Below, piece by piece: positions 44,699 through 54,064 of a DNA stretch of 64,000 nt (positions are counted from its first letter, which is position 1; each line of letters starts with the position of its first letter). The stretch is from Mesobacillus jeotgali. Its GTDB lineage: Bacteria; Bacillota; Bacilli; Bacillales; Cytobacillaceae. Made by a program: the position numbers and the translations under genes. The notes under the pieces were generated by a model. That model had not been told where the DNA came from. It made no database searches and saw nothing but the letters and a program-made list of their open reading frames with translations. Location of the stretch: positions 1,287,526-1,351,525 of the forward strand of contig NZ_CP025025.1 in assembly GCF_002874535.1 (NCBI RefSeq). The letters run 5' to 3'.

Positions 44699-45895
44699 AT
44701 GCAATGGAAAAAAATCGTCATTGAGGACCGTTTTCTATCCATATTGGCGTTTCTCGGAATCCTCTTACTGATTGCAAGCTTTTACATAAATTCCTGGCTA
44801 ATGTTTGGAGCCGGCCTGATGATTATCCTCATTGCAGCTGGTAATTCTTATTATCTGAAACATATTGGCGAAGGCTTGTTTTTTGATAACAGCCGTAAGC
44901 GAAATCGTTTTTTTATCGGAGACAAAGGAGAGTGGACCCTTCAATTCCTTAATCAAGGCCTGCCGATAATGAAAGGTTATCTCTCCATCTATTTTGACAG
45001 TGCTGTTGTCCCTGTTTCAGGCGAGTATCATATCCATTCGTCCAGAGTTGATATAAGCCTGCCATTTTCGATGGGACAAAGAGAAAAAATAAACATCAAT
45101 ATTCCTTTTACAGCTGAAAAGCGAGGATTATCAAAAATTAGAAAAATGGAGTTGCATATCCCGCATTTCTTTGGGTTCGGGGATACGATTCTCGAGTTCT
45201 CTGACGTTATCAACATAGAGGCACTAGTCTATCCCAAGGCTATTTCGGTACGCAATATCGATAAACATAAGTCAGTTAAGCCTGGACACAACCCATCCAA
45301 TTTCTCACTGTTTGAAGATAATATGGGACCAATAGGAACAAGAGATTATCTGCCGACAGACAGCTTCAATAGAATCAACTGGAAAGCAAGTGCAAGGAAA
45401 ATGACATTGCAGACGAAAGAGTATGAGCGGATCAATGAGGCAGGTGCCGTTCTATTCATCAATGTTAGTGACGGCTATTCAGTAACTAGCAAGCTTGAAT
45501 TTTTGATGAGCAGTACAGCAGAAATGGCTTACTTTTTTCATAAGCGGAATATTCCCTTCTCTCTCTGCATGAATATCAGGTCTGCAGGATTCACACCATT
45601 TACTTATCTGCCATTAGGGTCAGGCAAGGATCATCTGCAAAAGCTGCTTGATTTACTGGCAATTGCAGAATTCCATTCACCAACTATTCCACATGAGCAG
45701 ATGCTATTTTTTTATAAAAGACATTTGCCGATTGCACCAACCATGATCCATGCAGGGATTCGTTCAACCAGATCAGATGGATATATCCAGGAATGGTTAA
45801 GAGAGGGAGTTCAATTATTAGAGCTGCAAATGCATAACGAAAATGCCTTCCTGGAACCAATGAAAATGAAGTTGAAGGATGTGGCTGGAAAGTGA
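44699..45895 (+). CDS. DUF58-family membrane-anchored protein
   Basis: A 398-residue protein. Two N-terminal hydrophobic segments (about 14-48) anchor it, followed by an extended domain and the DUF58 core near 215 (GTRDYLPTDSFNRINWKASA). A vWA-like fold is expected. It lies five bases after moxR; the ATG is at 44699. It is the middle gene of the MoxR-DUF58-membrane protein operon. Confidence 0.82.
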   Translation: MQWKKIVIEDRFLSILAFLGILLLIASFYINSWLMFGAGLMIILIAAGNSYYLKHIGEGLFFDNSRKRNRFFIGDKGEWTLQFLNQGLPIMKGYLSIYFDSAVVPVSGEYHIHSSRVDISLPFSMGQREKININIPFTAEKRGLSKIRKMELHIPHFFGFGDTILEFSDVINIEALVYPKAISVRNIDKHKSVKPGHNPSNFSLFEDNMGPIGTRDYLPTDSFNRINWKASARKMTLQTKEYERINEAGAVLFINVSDGYSVTSKLEFLMSSTAEMAYFFHKRNIPFSLCMNIRSAGFTPFTYLPLGSGKDHLQKLLDLLAIAEFHSPTIPHEQMLFFYKRHLPIAPTMIHAGIRSTRSDGYIQEWLREGVQLLELQMHNENAFLEPMKMKLKDVAGK

Positions 45896-47148
45896 AAATC
45901 AGGGTTTTAAATGTCTTTTTTCGTTTTTATATAGAATGGACCTTTGCAAGCCTTATACTTGTGATATTTCATTTGCTATCTTCCCAACAAATGCCTTTGC
46001 TGGCAACCATGGGAACAGCTGCCACAGCCTCTCTAATTTTTACGGTTTTATTGGAGCTGAAGCCACATCTTGCAAAGCCTTTGTATTTTCTGGTGATCAT
46101 GCCTTTTCTTTTCATGGCAGGCAGCTTGAGCAATCTGGAGAACTTTTATATAGGGATTATGGCAATATTGATTTTTTGGAGGGTACTTAAGTTCCATCAG
46201 GATTCTACAAGTCATTCGGAAAGTGTGTGGCTTGTCGTCACATTTCTGATCGGCGTATTCGTTTCGCCGCTTGCCTATTTTTATGGTGGGTCCTATTTAG
46301 TCCAAATCATATCCCTTTTAATCTTTCAGCTGCTGTTTATATTATCGGGGCAATTCTTGCTCAAGTGGATGGATGTTGAATTAGGCTCGAAAAAGAGATT
46401 TGTTGTCACCTACTCGAAGCTGCTAGGGGTTATATTGCTTCTTGTTTCGGTATTATCGTTTGGAAGAGACATTCTGAAAGAAATTTTCTTTAATGTCTTG
46501 CAGGTAATAGGCTGGACACTCTCACTACTGTTATATCCTTTTTTTGCGTGGATTGCTTCTCCTGCCATGGAAGCCCGGGCCAATAAAGTATTCTCCGGAC
46601 AAATGCCCAGCATTGAAAATGACACATCTATCGAGCAGGCCAGGCAGGTTTTTAATCCTGATTTTTGGGGTCCAATCCTGTTCGTAGTAATAATTGGATT
46701 TGCTTTTTACTTTATATATAAAAAATCCAATTTATTTAGGCGGCAGTCCGAGGAAGAAGCGATACAAGCAGGGTTTGTAACCACAACTCCCATTGATGGT
46801 TCAGCAAACAGCAGCCTGCTGACAAGAATGCGGACAGCAGCACCAGACAACATTATAAGGAAGGAAATCTTTCAGCTTGAAAAATATGCCCATAAAAAGG
46901 AGCTCGGAAGGCTTCATCATGAAGATGTCAAGGAATGGTTCGACAGACTTGGCATCCAATATGACCTGCGGGCCATCCAGGCATACGAATGGGTCAGGTA
47001 TGGAGAGCATCGGGATGAAGAGATGGACGGCTGGTTCAAGGATGAAATCAGAACAATAAAAAAACAATTCAATGCACTGGAAAAATTACGTAAAGAAGAT
47101 AATAAAACAGGGTTGAAAGATAATATAAATAAATTCTTTCGACGATAA
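45892..47148 (+). CDS. Membrane protein with C-terminal DUF4129-like domain
   Basis: A 418-residue protein with eight or more membrane helices (residues 10-215), an extracytoplasmic stretch and another helix near 255-272. A cytoplasmic end carries LGRLHHEDVKEWFDRL and VRYGEHRDEEMDGWFKDEI. GTG start at 45892 overlapping the DUF58 stop. The usual transglutaminase domain of this gene cluster is absent from this copy. Confidence 0.75.
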   Translation: MKIRVLNVFFRFYIEWTFASLILVIFHLLSSQQMPLLATMGTAATASLIFTVLLELKPHLAKPLYFLVIMPFLFMAGSLSNLENFYIGIMAILIFWRVLKFHQDSTSHSESVWLVVTFLIGVFVSPLAYFYGGSYLVQIISLLIFQLLFILSGQFLLKWMDVELGSKKRFVVTYSKLLGVILLLVSVLSFGRDILKEIFFNVLQVIGWTLSLLLYPFFAWIASPAMEARANKVFSGQMPSIENDTSIEQARQVFNPDFWGPILFVVIIGFAFYFIYKKSNLFRRQSEEEAIQAGFVTTTPIDGSANSSLLTRMRTAAPDNIIRKEIFQLEKYAHKKELGRLHHEDVKEWFDRLGIQYDLRAIQAYEWVRYGEHRDEEMDGWFKDEIRTIKKQFNALEKLRKEDNKTGLKDNINKFFRR

Positions 47149-47206
47149 AATACCCTTTTGTCACAATTTCGTTAAAATGAAAACGTTTTACTGAAAAAAA
47201 TGCTCT

Positions 47207-47231
47207 AAACCTTTAAAAATCAAGGTTTTTT
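47207..47231 (+). terminator. Terminator after the MoxR-DUF58 operon
   Basis: AAACCTT / AAGGTTT with an eight-base loop and six T. Stem is short. Confidence 0.6.
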
Positions 47232-47233
47232 CA

Positions 47234-47262
47234 TTGTCTAAGGCTATGCAAAATGCTATTCT
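47234..47262 (+). promoter_or_regulatory. Candidate SigA promoter of ptsHI
   Basis: TTGTCT, 17-bp spacer, TATTCT. It leaves a ~195-nt leader before ptsH. A cre-like TGAAAACGTTTTAC lies further upstream at about 47178-47191, two mismatches from consensus. No ptsG or GlcT-type antiterminator site is seen in this 314-bp gap. Confidence 0.45.
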
Positions 47263-47462
47263 TTTGTGTGGGATGCCAATCCGGATTTCTGCGGAAATGA
47301 TTGGAAACAATATATGGTGTGAAAGAACAATACAAATGGGTAAAATACAAATATCATTTTAGCGGCCTAAAGTTTTGACCTTTCGCTGAATTGAACCATT
47401 TAGTTTGGAAGGCATCATGTATGGTCATCTTAATCATCTATTTAAAAGGAGAATGATATAGT

Positions 47463-47729
47463 ATGGTACAAAAACAATTCAAGGTTGTTGCTGAAACAGG
47501 AATTCACGCTCGTCCTGCTACGATGCTTGTACAGGCTGCAAGCAAGTTCGATTCAGAAATCCACTTAGAATATAAAGAAAAAAAGGTTAACCTTAAGTCA
47601 ATCATGGGTGTTATGTCATTAGGAATCGGCCAGGGAGCAGATATCACAATCTTCGCTGAAGGAAGCGACGAGCAAGATGCACTTAACACACTAGAAGAAG
47701 CTCTTAAAAAAGAAGGTTTAGCTGAATAA
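47463..47729 (+). CDS. ptsH: Phosphocarrier protein HPr
   Basis: The 88-residue HPr of the sugar phosphotransferase system. His15 ([12 protein letters not shown]) takes phosphate from enzyme I. Ser46 ([10 protein letters not shown]) is the HPr kinase site that makes it a CcpA co-repressor. AAAGGAGAAT precedes the ATG. The stop overlaps ptsI by one base. No ptsG is found directly upstream, unlike B. subtilis. Confidence 0.97.
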   Translation: MVQKQFKVVAETGIHARPATMLVQAASKFDSEIHLEYKEKKVNLKSIMGVMSLGIGQGADITIFAEGSDEQDALNTLEEALKKEGLAE

Positions 47730-49447
47730 TGGGCTTTCTCCAGGGAATTGCCGCTTCAAACGGCATTGCAATCGCGAAAGCTTACAAGCTTGTTGAACCG
47801 GATTTTTCTTTTGAAAAGAGAACAATAGAAGCTCCTGCTGAAGAAATTGAGCGTTTCCAGTCAGCGCTTCAGACATCAAAAGCTGAGCTTGAAAAAATCC
47901 GCGATCATGCTGGAACGGCTTTAGGTGCTGATAAAGCAGCGATTTTTGATGCTCACCTTCTAGTATTGAGCGATCCAGAATTAATTTCACCCATCGAAGA
48001 TAAAATCAAAACTGAAAATGTCAATGCTGAGCAGGCATTGAAAGATACAGCTGATATGTTCATTGGCATGTTCGAATCCATGGACAATGAATATATGAAA
48101 GAGCGTGCGGCAGATATCCGTGACGTAACGAAGCGTGTATTGGCTCATCTGTTGGGGATCCAGATTCCTAATCCTAGCATGATTGCGGAAGAAGTAGTCA
48201 TCGTGGCAGAGGATTTGACTCCTTCAGATACTGCTCAATTGAATCGCCAATTTGTAAAAGGCTTTACAACGAACATTGGCGGACGTACATCCCATTCTGC
48301 GATCATGGCTCGTTCAATGGAGATTCCTGCAGTCGTAGGGACGAAGGCAGCTACAGAAGAAATCAATAACGGGGATATCGTCGTTGTTGATGGATTGAAG
48401 GGCGAAGTTCATTTCAATCCAACTCCTGAAGTGCTAGAAGCCTATAAAAAGATTCAGGAAGATTTCGAAAAGCAAAAAGCTGAGTGGGCTAAACTTGTCA
48501 ATGAAAAGTCTGTAACAGCTGATGGCCATCATGTTGAACTTGCAGCTAATATCGGTACACCTAAGGATTTGAAGGGTGTAGTTGAAAATGGCGGCGAGGG
48601 CGTTGGGCTATACCGTACAGAATTCCTTTACATGGACAGGGACCAGCTTCCTACTGAAGAGGAACAATATACAGCTTATAAGGCAGTGCTTGAAGGCATG
48701 GAAGGCAAGCCAGTCGTTGTCCGAACTTTGGACATCGGCGGAGATAAAGAACTTCCGTATTTGAACCTGCCTAAAGAAATGAACCCGTTCCTTGGCTTCA
48801 GGGCAATCCGCCTTTGCCTTGAGGAAGTGGATATTTTCCGCACACAGTTACGTGCTCTTTTACGTGCCAGTGTGCATGGTAACCTGAAGGTTATGTTCCC
48901 AATGATCGCTACTCTGAACGAGTTCAGGGAAGCAAAAGCAATGCTTGAAGAAGAAAAGGCGAAATTGATTCAGGAAGGCGTAAAGGTTGCTGAAAAACAT
49001 ATTGAGCTTGGCATCATGGTTGAGATTCCTTCCACAGCTGTCCTTGCAGACCAATTCGCTAAGGAAGTCGATTTCTTCAGCATCGGAACAAATGACTTGA
49101 TTCAATACACAATGGCAGCGGACAGGATGAACCAGCAAGTATCATACTTGTACCAGCCATACAACCCATCAATCCTCCGTCTTGTAAAAATGGTCATTGA
49201 TGCAGCTCATAAAGAAGGCAAGTGGGCTGGAATGTGCGGAGAAATGGCTGGAGACGAAACGGCAATTCCAATCCTGCTTGGTCTTGGCCTTGACGAGTTC
49301 TCCATGAGTGCTTCTTCCATTCTGAAAGCACGCTCATTGATCAGGAACCTAAACAAAGCGGATATGGAAAAACTGGCTTCCAGTGTACTGAATATGAGTA
49401 CAACAGAAGAAGTTGTAGAAGCAGTAAACCAGGTTGTTTCTTTGTAA
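47729..49447 (+). CDS. ptsI: Phosphoenolpyruvate-protein phosphotransferase (enzyme I)
   Basis: It takes phosphate from PEP onto His189 ([12 protein letters not shown]) and passes it to HPr. The 572-residue length is standard. PEP-binding motifs are [15 protein letters not shown] near 293 and [14 protein letters not shown] near 454, and the C-terminal Cys lies in [11 protein letters not shown]. Co-translated with ptsH. Confidence 0.97.
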   Translation: MGFLQGIAASNGIAIAKAYKLVEPDFSFEKRTIEAPAEEIERFQSALQTSKAELEKIRDHAGTALGADKAAIFDAHLLVLSDPELISPIEDKIKTENVNAEQALKDTADMFIGMFESMDNEYMKERAADIRDVTKRVLAHLLGIQIPNPSMIAEEVVIVAEDLTPSDTAQLNRQFVKGFTTNIGGRTSHSAIMARSMEIPAVVGTKAATEEINNGDIVVVDGLKGEVHFNPTPEVLEAYKKIQEDFEKQKAEWAKLVNEKSVTADGHHVELAANIGTPKDLKGVVENGGEGVGLYRTEFLYMDRDQLPTEEEQYTAYKAVLEGMEGKPVVVRTLDIGGDKELPYLNLPKEMNPFLGFRAIRLCLEEVDIFRTQLRALLRASVHGNLKVMFPMIATLNEFREAKAMLEEEKAKLIQEGVKVAEKHIELGIMVEIPSTAVLADQFAKEVDFFSIGTNDLIQYTMAADRMNQQVSYLYQPYNPSILRLVKMVIDAAHKEGKWAGMCGEMAGDETAIPILLGLGLDEFSMSASSILKARSLIRNLNKADMEKLASSVLNMSTTEEVVEAVNQVVSL

Positions 49448-49557
49448 TATAATTGTAATATAAAAAATGTTTTAACCTATATACTGCGGGTATATATGAG
49501 TAAGCACTTTGGTTAGACTGAAAGTAAGCTAATCATTCTCATTTTCCCCCAGATTTG

Positions 49558-49588
49558 GCCGGCTGATAATCAGCCGGCATTTTTTTTG
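49558..49588 (+). terminator. Terminator of ptsHI
   Basis: GCCGGCTGA / TCAGCCGGC with loop TAA and eight T. Confidence 0.93.
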
Positions 49589-49620
49589 CTTAAAAGCCTT
49601 TAAGTATCAGAAGAAAGATA

Positions 49621-49935
49621 AAGTTCGGATAGGTTTGGATGGAAACAGTAAAAAGCTGTCCGAAGAAGGAGCAACTTCAGACAGGTTCAGAGGAAAAAGA
49701 AGAAAGCTGTCAGAAGAAGGAGCAAGTTCGGACAGGTTCAGAGGGAAAAGAAAAAAAGCTGTCGGAAGTAGGAGCAAGTTCGGACAGGGTCAGCGGAAAA
49801 AGAAGAAAAGCTGTCCGAAGAAGGAGCAACTTCAGACAGGTTTGCAGGACAAAGCGGAAAAGCTGTCAGAAGAAGGAGGAGCTTCGGACAGGGGTGTGGG
49901 TAAAAAAGAAAAGTTGTCAAAAGACAAGATTCAAA
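49621..49935. repeat. Array of five to six ~52-bp hairpin units (CTGTCYGAAG family)
   Basis: AGCTGTC starts units at 49654, 49705, 49757, 49809 and 49861, with a diverged AGTTGTC at 49912 and a half unit before. Each unit has CTGTCNGAAG, a spacer near GAAGGAGCAA, SWTCRGACAGG and a purine-rich tail. The unit arms form a stem with a central mismatch. Because the period is often 51-52, frames stay open by chance in two frames (for example one reading KLSEEGASSDRFRGKR). I judge it non-coding. Confidence 0.85.
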
Positions 49936-49994
49936 GTCTTGATAATGGTCCACTTAAGGCTGCAGAATATAAAAAGCTGCCTCGCCGACAGCTT

Positions 49995-50660
49995 CTAAAC
50001 TTTAAACGGATTCTTCCATTCCATCAGCATTCCATAATTCATGGATTCTTCGTCCTCAAGATAATTTGCTACGGGTTTGACTGGTGTCCGGCCGCAGCGC
50101 AGTAAAAATGAAACGACAGGGTCCTTCAATTCACCTTGAAGCACCTTTTCTGCATATTCCTCAATGGACAGTTCGGAGGAATGCAAATGGTATCCTGGCA
50201 TCCGGCCACCGCCCAAAAGCCGTTTGAGCCCCAATTGCACAACAGTCTCATACATAGCTTGCATCATCCATTTTCCAAGACCGAGTTTGCGATAAGCAGG
50301 GCTTATGCAAATGTCGACAATGTAGAGAGTATTGCCCACTGGGTCGTGATTCCGTATATAGCCATTATCAGTTATTTCTGCCCAGGAATGGTCTTCGTCA
50401 CCATCGCCTAAATGAACAATCAAGCCAGTTATGGAACCGGCGATTCTGCCACCGATTTCTACGCAGAGTGCACCATCCGGAAATAAGCTAGTATGATTGG
50501 TCAGTTGTTCGGTATTCCACAGGAGTTCTTCTGGAAACGGAGGCGGAAAGGCTTCCTTTTGTACCTGAATCAACTGGTCAAAATCATTTTTTTGGTAGTT
50601 TCTGATGGTGGCCTTTACTGGTTTGTTGCTGTCGTAAACATAAAGCTCTTTATAAAACAT
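49995..50660 (-). CDS. ykwB: GNAT-family N-acetyltransferase (YkwB-like)
   Basis: A 222-residue GNAT protein with the acetyl-CoA-binding strand-loop YIVDICISPAYRKLGLGKWM near residue 128 and the N-terminal VKATIRNYQKNDFDQLI. The ATG at 50660 follows GAGGTGC; a longer frame to 50762 has no ribosome binding site. It lies near ptsHI as in B. subtilis. The substrate is unknown. Confidence 0.78.
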   Translation of the reverse strand: MFYKELYVYDSNKPVKATIRNYQKNDFDQLIQVQKEAFPPPFPEELLWNTEQLTNHTSLFPDGALCVEIGGRIAGSITGLIVHLGDGDEDHSWAEITDNGYIRNHDPVGNTLYIVDICISPAYRKLGLGKWMMQAMYETVVQLGLKRLLGGGRMPGYHLHSSELSIEEYAEKVLQGELKDPVVSFLLRCGRTPVKPVANYLEDEESMNYGMLMEWKNPFKV

Positions 50661-50862
50661 ACCCGCACCTCGTAAATATAGTATAAGCACAGTATAAAAA
50701 GATTGGGAACGCAAGGTCAAATCGTTAAACATAAAAAGAGGGTTCTTCAATGAAGATTCCACTTGCAGCCTATAAATTGTTTAGGCACAATCAAAAGATA
50801 GGTTTGGAAATACTGCTTGCAGGGTAAACTAAAATTGCGCATAAAATGGTAGATCGTTCTGG

Positions 50863-50890
50863 AGGCCGAGGAGTAAATTCTCGGCCTTTT
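50863..50890 (+). terminator. Terminator-like hairpin upstream of ykwC
   Basis: AGGCCGAG / CTCGGCCT with a nine-base loop and TTTTG on the plus strand. No plus-strand gene ends just upstream, so it may attenuate a leader or end an unseen transcript. Confidence 0.6.
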
Positions 50891-50944
50891 GTTATGTCTA
50901 ATGTTAAAATATAACTAAAACTGAAAAGGGAAGAAGGAGTACAT

Positions 50945-51826
50945 ATGCTTTCTAAAGAAGATACGGTAATTGGCTTTATTGGTACAGGAGTTATGGGAAA
51001 AAGCATGGCAGGTCATCTACTCGATGCGGGTTATCAGCTCACCGTATATACCAGATCAAAGGAAAAGGCTGCTGATCTGCTGGAAAAAGGAGCGGTATGG
51101 TCAGAGACTCCGCGTGATGTAGCACAGAAGGCAGATGTTGTTTTTACGATCGTTGGCTATCCATCAGACGTGAAAGAAGTTTATTTAGGGGAGAACGGTC
51201 TTATCGCCCATGCCAAGCCAGGCAGTTATTTAATTGATATGACAACCTCTACTCCTTCCCTTGCAAAAGAGATTTATGAAAAGGCAAAAGAGAAGGGAAT
51301 TCATGCAATTGATGCGCCAGTTTCCGGCGGGGACATCGGTGCCCGTGAAGCAAGGCTTGCTGTAATGGTGGGTGGCGATGATGAGGCTTTTCTTCAGGTA
51401 GAACCACTGCTTAACATCCTTGGCACTAATATTGTTCATCAGGGAGAGGCAGGTGCCGGGCAGCACACAAAAATGTGCAACCAAATTGCCATTGCCTCCA
51501 ATATGATCGGAGTGTGCGAAGCGATTATCTATGCTGAAAAAGCTGGCCTTGATCCTGAAACCGTATTGAAGAGCATATCGACTGGTGCTGCAGGCAGCTG
51601 GTCGCTTACTAACCTTGCACCAAGAATGATTGATGACAATTTTGAGCCGGGATTTTACATCAAGCACTTTATCAAGGACATGAAAATCGCCCTGGATGAA
51701 GCGAATCGTATGGACATGCAAGTGCCAGGACTTTCTTTGGCATTGTCGCTATATGAGCAAATCGCGGAAAACGGCGAAGAAAACAGCGGTACACAGGCAC
51801 TATATAAGCACTGGAAACATTCATAA
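50945..51826 (+). CDS. ykwC: NAD(P)-dependent beta-hydroxyacid dehydrogenase-family oxidoreductase (YkwC-like)
   Basis: A 293-residue enzyme of the 3-hydroxyisobutyrate dehydrogenase family. The N-terminal Rossmann motif is GFIGTGVMGKSMAGHLL, DAPVSGGDIGAREARLAVMVGG lies near residue 120 and the catalytic Lys is in AGAGQHTKMCNQIAIA near 180. AGAAGGAG precedes the ATG. The substrate is unknown. Confidence 0.85.
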   Translation: MLSKEDTVIGFIGTGVMGKSMAGHLLDAGYQLTVYTRSKEKAADLLEKGAVWSETPRDVAQKADVVFTIVGYPSDVKEVYLGENGLIAHAKPGSYLIDMTTSTPSLAKEIYEKAKEKGIHAIDAPVSGGDIGAREARLAVMVGGDDEAFLQVEPLLNILGTNIVHQGEAGAGQHTKMCNQIAIASNMIGVCEAIIYAEKAGLDPETVLKSISTGAAGSWSLTNLAPRMIDDNFEPGFYIKHFIKDMKIALDEANRMDMQVPGLSLALSLYEQIAENGEENSGTQALYKHWKHS

Positions 51827-51888
51827 TATTTTCTAGTCATAGACCCCTCCCCAGGTAAAGATACTAAAACCTAAAGGAGGGAATTTTT

Positions 51889-52065
51889 ATGGCTAAAAGG
51901 ACAAAAAAGAACGACCCGCAGCAAAAGAACAAAAAGGGTTTTGACTCTGCTGTAATTGATTCTGAGTTCTCACATGAAATTGGCAGTGCAGCAACCAATA
52001 AGATCCATAAGGATAAGGCGAAAAAAGAGAAAGCTCCTAAGAATAACGGAAAATACAAGGGGTAA
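51889..52065 (+). CDS. Small basic spore-type protein with GPR-like motif
   Basis: A 58-residue very basic protein (MAKRTKKNDPQQKNKKGFDS..., ending NNGKYKG) after AAAGGAGGG. The middle motif IDSEFSHEIGSAA resembles the GPR cleavage sequence of spore proteins and the ESEFSAEF motif of the protein at 5088. A terminator follows directly. A spore-core role is inferred. Confidence 0.7.
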   Translation: MAKRTKKNDPQQKNKKGFDSAVIDSEFSHEIGSAATNKIHKDKAKKEKAPKNNGKYKG

Positions 52066-52066
52066 T

Positions 52067-52102
52067 AAAAAGCCGTTCCTGCTGATTTAGGAACGGCTTT
52101 CC
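52067..52102. terminator. Bidirectional terminator
   Basis: AAAGCCGTTCCT / AGGAACGGCTTT, eight-base loop, between the small gene and patA. Confidence 0.87.
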
Positions 52103-52105
52103 ACT

Positions 52106-53251
52106 TTACTTTCGCAAGTAACTTTCCAAACGATCGAGCCCTTCTTTTAGCGTATCCATTGAGTACGCGTAAGAAAGTCTGAAATATCCTTCTCCTAATT
52201 CAGAGAATGCACTCCCTGGAACCACTGCCAGCTTCGCTTTATTGACCAATTCCATGCAAAAATCAAATGATGAAATATTTGATGCAGGAATTTTGACAAA
52301 AAAGTAAAACGCGCCATCAGGCTTGATTACATCAAGTCCCATGGACTGTAGTCTGTTGAATACATAATCCCGCCTTGAAGCATACTCCTGCTTCATTGGC
52401 AATGCGTCATCAACCCCAGCTGTCAAAGCCTCTAAAGCAGCCATTTGTGAAATCGAAGTCGCACATGTCACATTGTATTGATGCACTTTCAGAATATGTT
52501 TTGCAAGATACTCAGGTGCAAAAAGCATCCCTATTCGCCAGCCCGTCATCGAGTGGGATTTGGATAGTCCATTGATAACAATGGTTTTTCCTTTCATGAA
52601 CTGGGCAATTGAAACATGCTGCTGCTCATAAACAAGCTCACTGTAGATTTCATCTGCCAGGACAAAGATTTCCCTGTCTTTTAGTAGCTGTACGATTTCT
52701 TTCAGTTCCTCTTCATTCAAGCTTACCCCTGTCGGATTTGATGGATATGGGAGGACAATACACCTTGTTTTCTCCGTAATCAGGCTTTCAATCAACTCCG
52801 CAGTCATCCTGAATTGTGTATTCCTGATATCCGCATAGACCGGAATAGCACCGCAAAGCTTGATAATTGGTTCATACCCTGGGTAAACAGGCCCCGGGAT
52901 GATGACCTCACACCCTTCTTCAAGAATGGTCCTGAAAGTTATATCAATAGCCTCACTTGCTCCTGCAGTAATAATTGCTTCATGTTCTGCTGAATAATCG
53001 ACACTATATTTTTTTCGGTAAAAGTCCGCCGCAGCCTTCCTTAGCTGGATTAAACCTGCGTTATGGGTATATGTTGTGATGTTATCATCTATCGCTTTCT
53101 TGCCAGCTTCTTTGACATGTACCGGTGTCGGAAAGTCAGGCTGGCCTATGGTCAAGGAAACCATGTCTTTCACATCTGCAACCATATTAAAGAATTTCCT
53201 GATTCCAGAGATTTCTATATTTTTCACCCTATTATTAATTAAATGTTCCAC
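52106..53251 (-). CDS. patA: Aminotransferase A (PLP-dependent)
   Basis: A 381-residue fold-type I aminotransferase. PSNPTGVSLNEEEL lies near 167, the PLP Lys is in INGLSKSHSMTGWRIG near 232, and the substrate-site C-terminus is YFRLSYAYSMDTL. I chose the GTG at 53251, giving MEHLINNR as in B. subtilis PatA; the ATG three codons upstream is only one base from GGAGGG. In B. subtilis it acts on lysine or acetyl-diaminopimelate-related substrates; unproven here. Confidence 0.85.
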   Translation of the reverse strand: MEHLINNRVKNIEISGIRKFFNMVADVKDMVSLTIGQPDFPTPVHVKEAGKKAIDDNITTYTHNAGLIQLRKAAADFYRKKYSVDYSAEHEAIITAGASEAIDITFRTILEEGCEVIIPGPVYPGYEPIIKLCGAIPVYADIRNTQFRMTAELIESLITEKTRCIVLPYPSNPTGVSLNEEELKEIVQLLKDREIFVLADEIYSELVYEQQHVSIAQFMKGKTIVINGLSKSHSMTGWRIGMLFAPEYLAKHILKVHQYNVTCATSISQMAALEALTAGVDDALPMKQEYASRRDYVFNRLQSMGLDVIKPDGAFYFFVKIPASNISSFDFCMELVNKAKLAVVPGSAFSELGEGYFRLSYAYSMDTLKEGLDRLESYLRK

Positions 53252-53391
53252 GTCGTTCATCCCTCCGATTGAATATCACTATTTTACCATGATGAATGAG
53301 AAACGTATAAAATTCGTCCTCTCAGTCAAGAAGGTTATTTAGATTTAGCGGCGAATATTATTTTAAGGAATAGCTAAAAGGAGAGATTCAA

Positions 53392-53865
53392 TTGAATTTG
53401 GAAGAGATAAAACAACATTATAAAGAATTTGATGGATGGGTCCATTCGCTCAAAGGCCTGTCAGATGCTGAATGGAATAAGCCTTTAGGGGATGGGAAAT
53501 GGTCGGTTGCAGCAGTTGTGTCGCACCTGCTTTTCTGGGATCAATACTCATTAAAGGAAAGGTTCCCTTACTTCAAAGAAGGAGCTGAATTACCTTCCTA
53601 CCCTGATTTTCAAAGTGTCAACGAACGTGCGCGTGAATACGCAGAAAATACAGCAACAAAGGAAGAAATTCTCGATGGGCTCCTTGCTGTGCGTGAGGAA
53701 TTCCATAAAATGCTTGAAGAAATGGACAATGACAAGTTAGCTGTGTCATTTAAAATTTCTGAACACCACATGACGGTTGGGGCATATCTGATCGATTTTA
53801 TCCAGCACGACCTTCATCATCAAAAGCAAGTTGATGCAGCATTAGGCAGGACATTGATGAAATAA
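53392..53865 (+). CDS. DinB-family protein
   Basis: A 157-residue four-helix protein of the DinB/YfiT superfamily. It has putative metal-binding His residues in AAVVSHLLFWDQ and DFIQHDLHHQKQ. TTG start at 53392 after AAAGGAGAG. Function uncertain; some members are thiol-dependent enzymes. Confidence 0.8.
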   Translation: MNLEEIKQHYKEFDGWVHSLKGLSDAEWNKPLGDGKWSVAAVVSHLLFWDQYSLKERFPYFKEGAELPSYPDFQSVNERAREYAENTATKEEILDGLLAVREEFHKMLEEMDNDKLAVSFKISEHHMTVGAYLIDFIQHDLHHQKQVDAALGRTLMK

Positions 53866-53873
53866 ATTACATG

Positions 53874-53902
53874 GCAAACCGAGCTTTCGGTTTGCTTTTT
53901 TA
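53874..53902 (+). terminator. Terminator of the DinB-like gene
   Basis: GCAAACCGA / TCGGTTTGC around GCTT, then six T. Confidence 0.9.
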
Positions 53903-54064
53903 TTTAGTTTCGGAACTTGGTTTATAAATTCTCCAATTTTTCGTGACAATAGAACATTTTTCGTTTCAAGCCCCTTTATTCTCAAGTCTTTGACTAAACA
54001 GTTTAAATAATCGTGCCGATAAGAGGTATATAGTACTAATTTTATATAGAGAAGGAAGAACATT

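Noticed and set aside
47178-47191. cre box for CcpA before ptsH
   Set aside because: TGAAAACGTTTTAC differs from the cre consensus at two of the conserved end positions and lies upstream of the candidate -35; not strong enough to list as a feature of its own.
49635-50105. Plus-strand frame of Lys/Ser/Glu repeats as a repeat protein gene
   Set aside because: Two overlapping frames are open over the same tandem array and run into the opposite-strand acetyltransferase gene; the units form hairpins. No ribosome binding site precedes either frame.
50750-50827. 25-residue plus-strand frame (MKIPLAAYKLF...) before a terminator-like hairpin
   Set aside because: Too short to support, with a weak ribosome binding site, and no known relative comes to mind; kept only as a possible reason for the hairpin at 50863.
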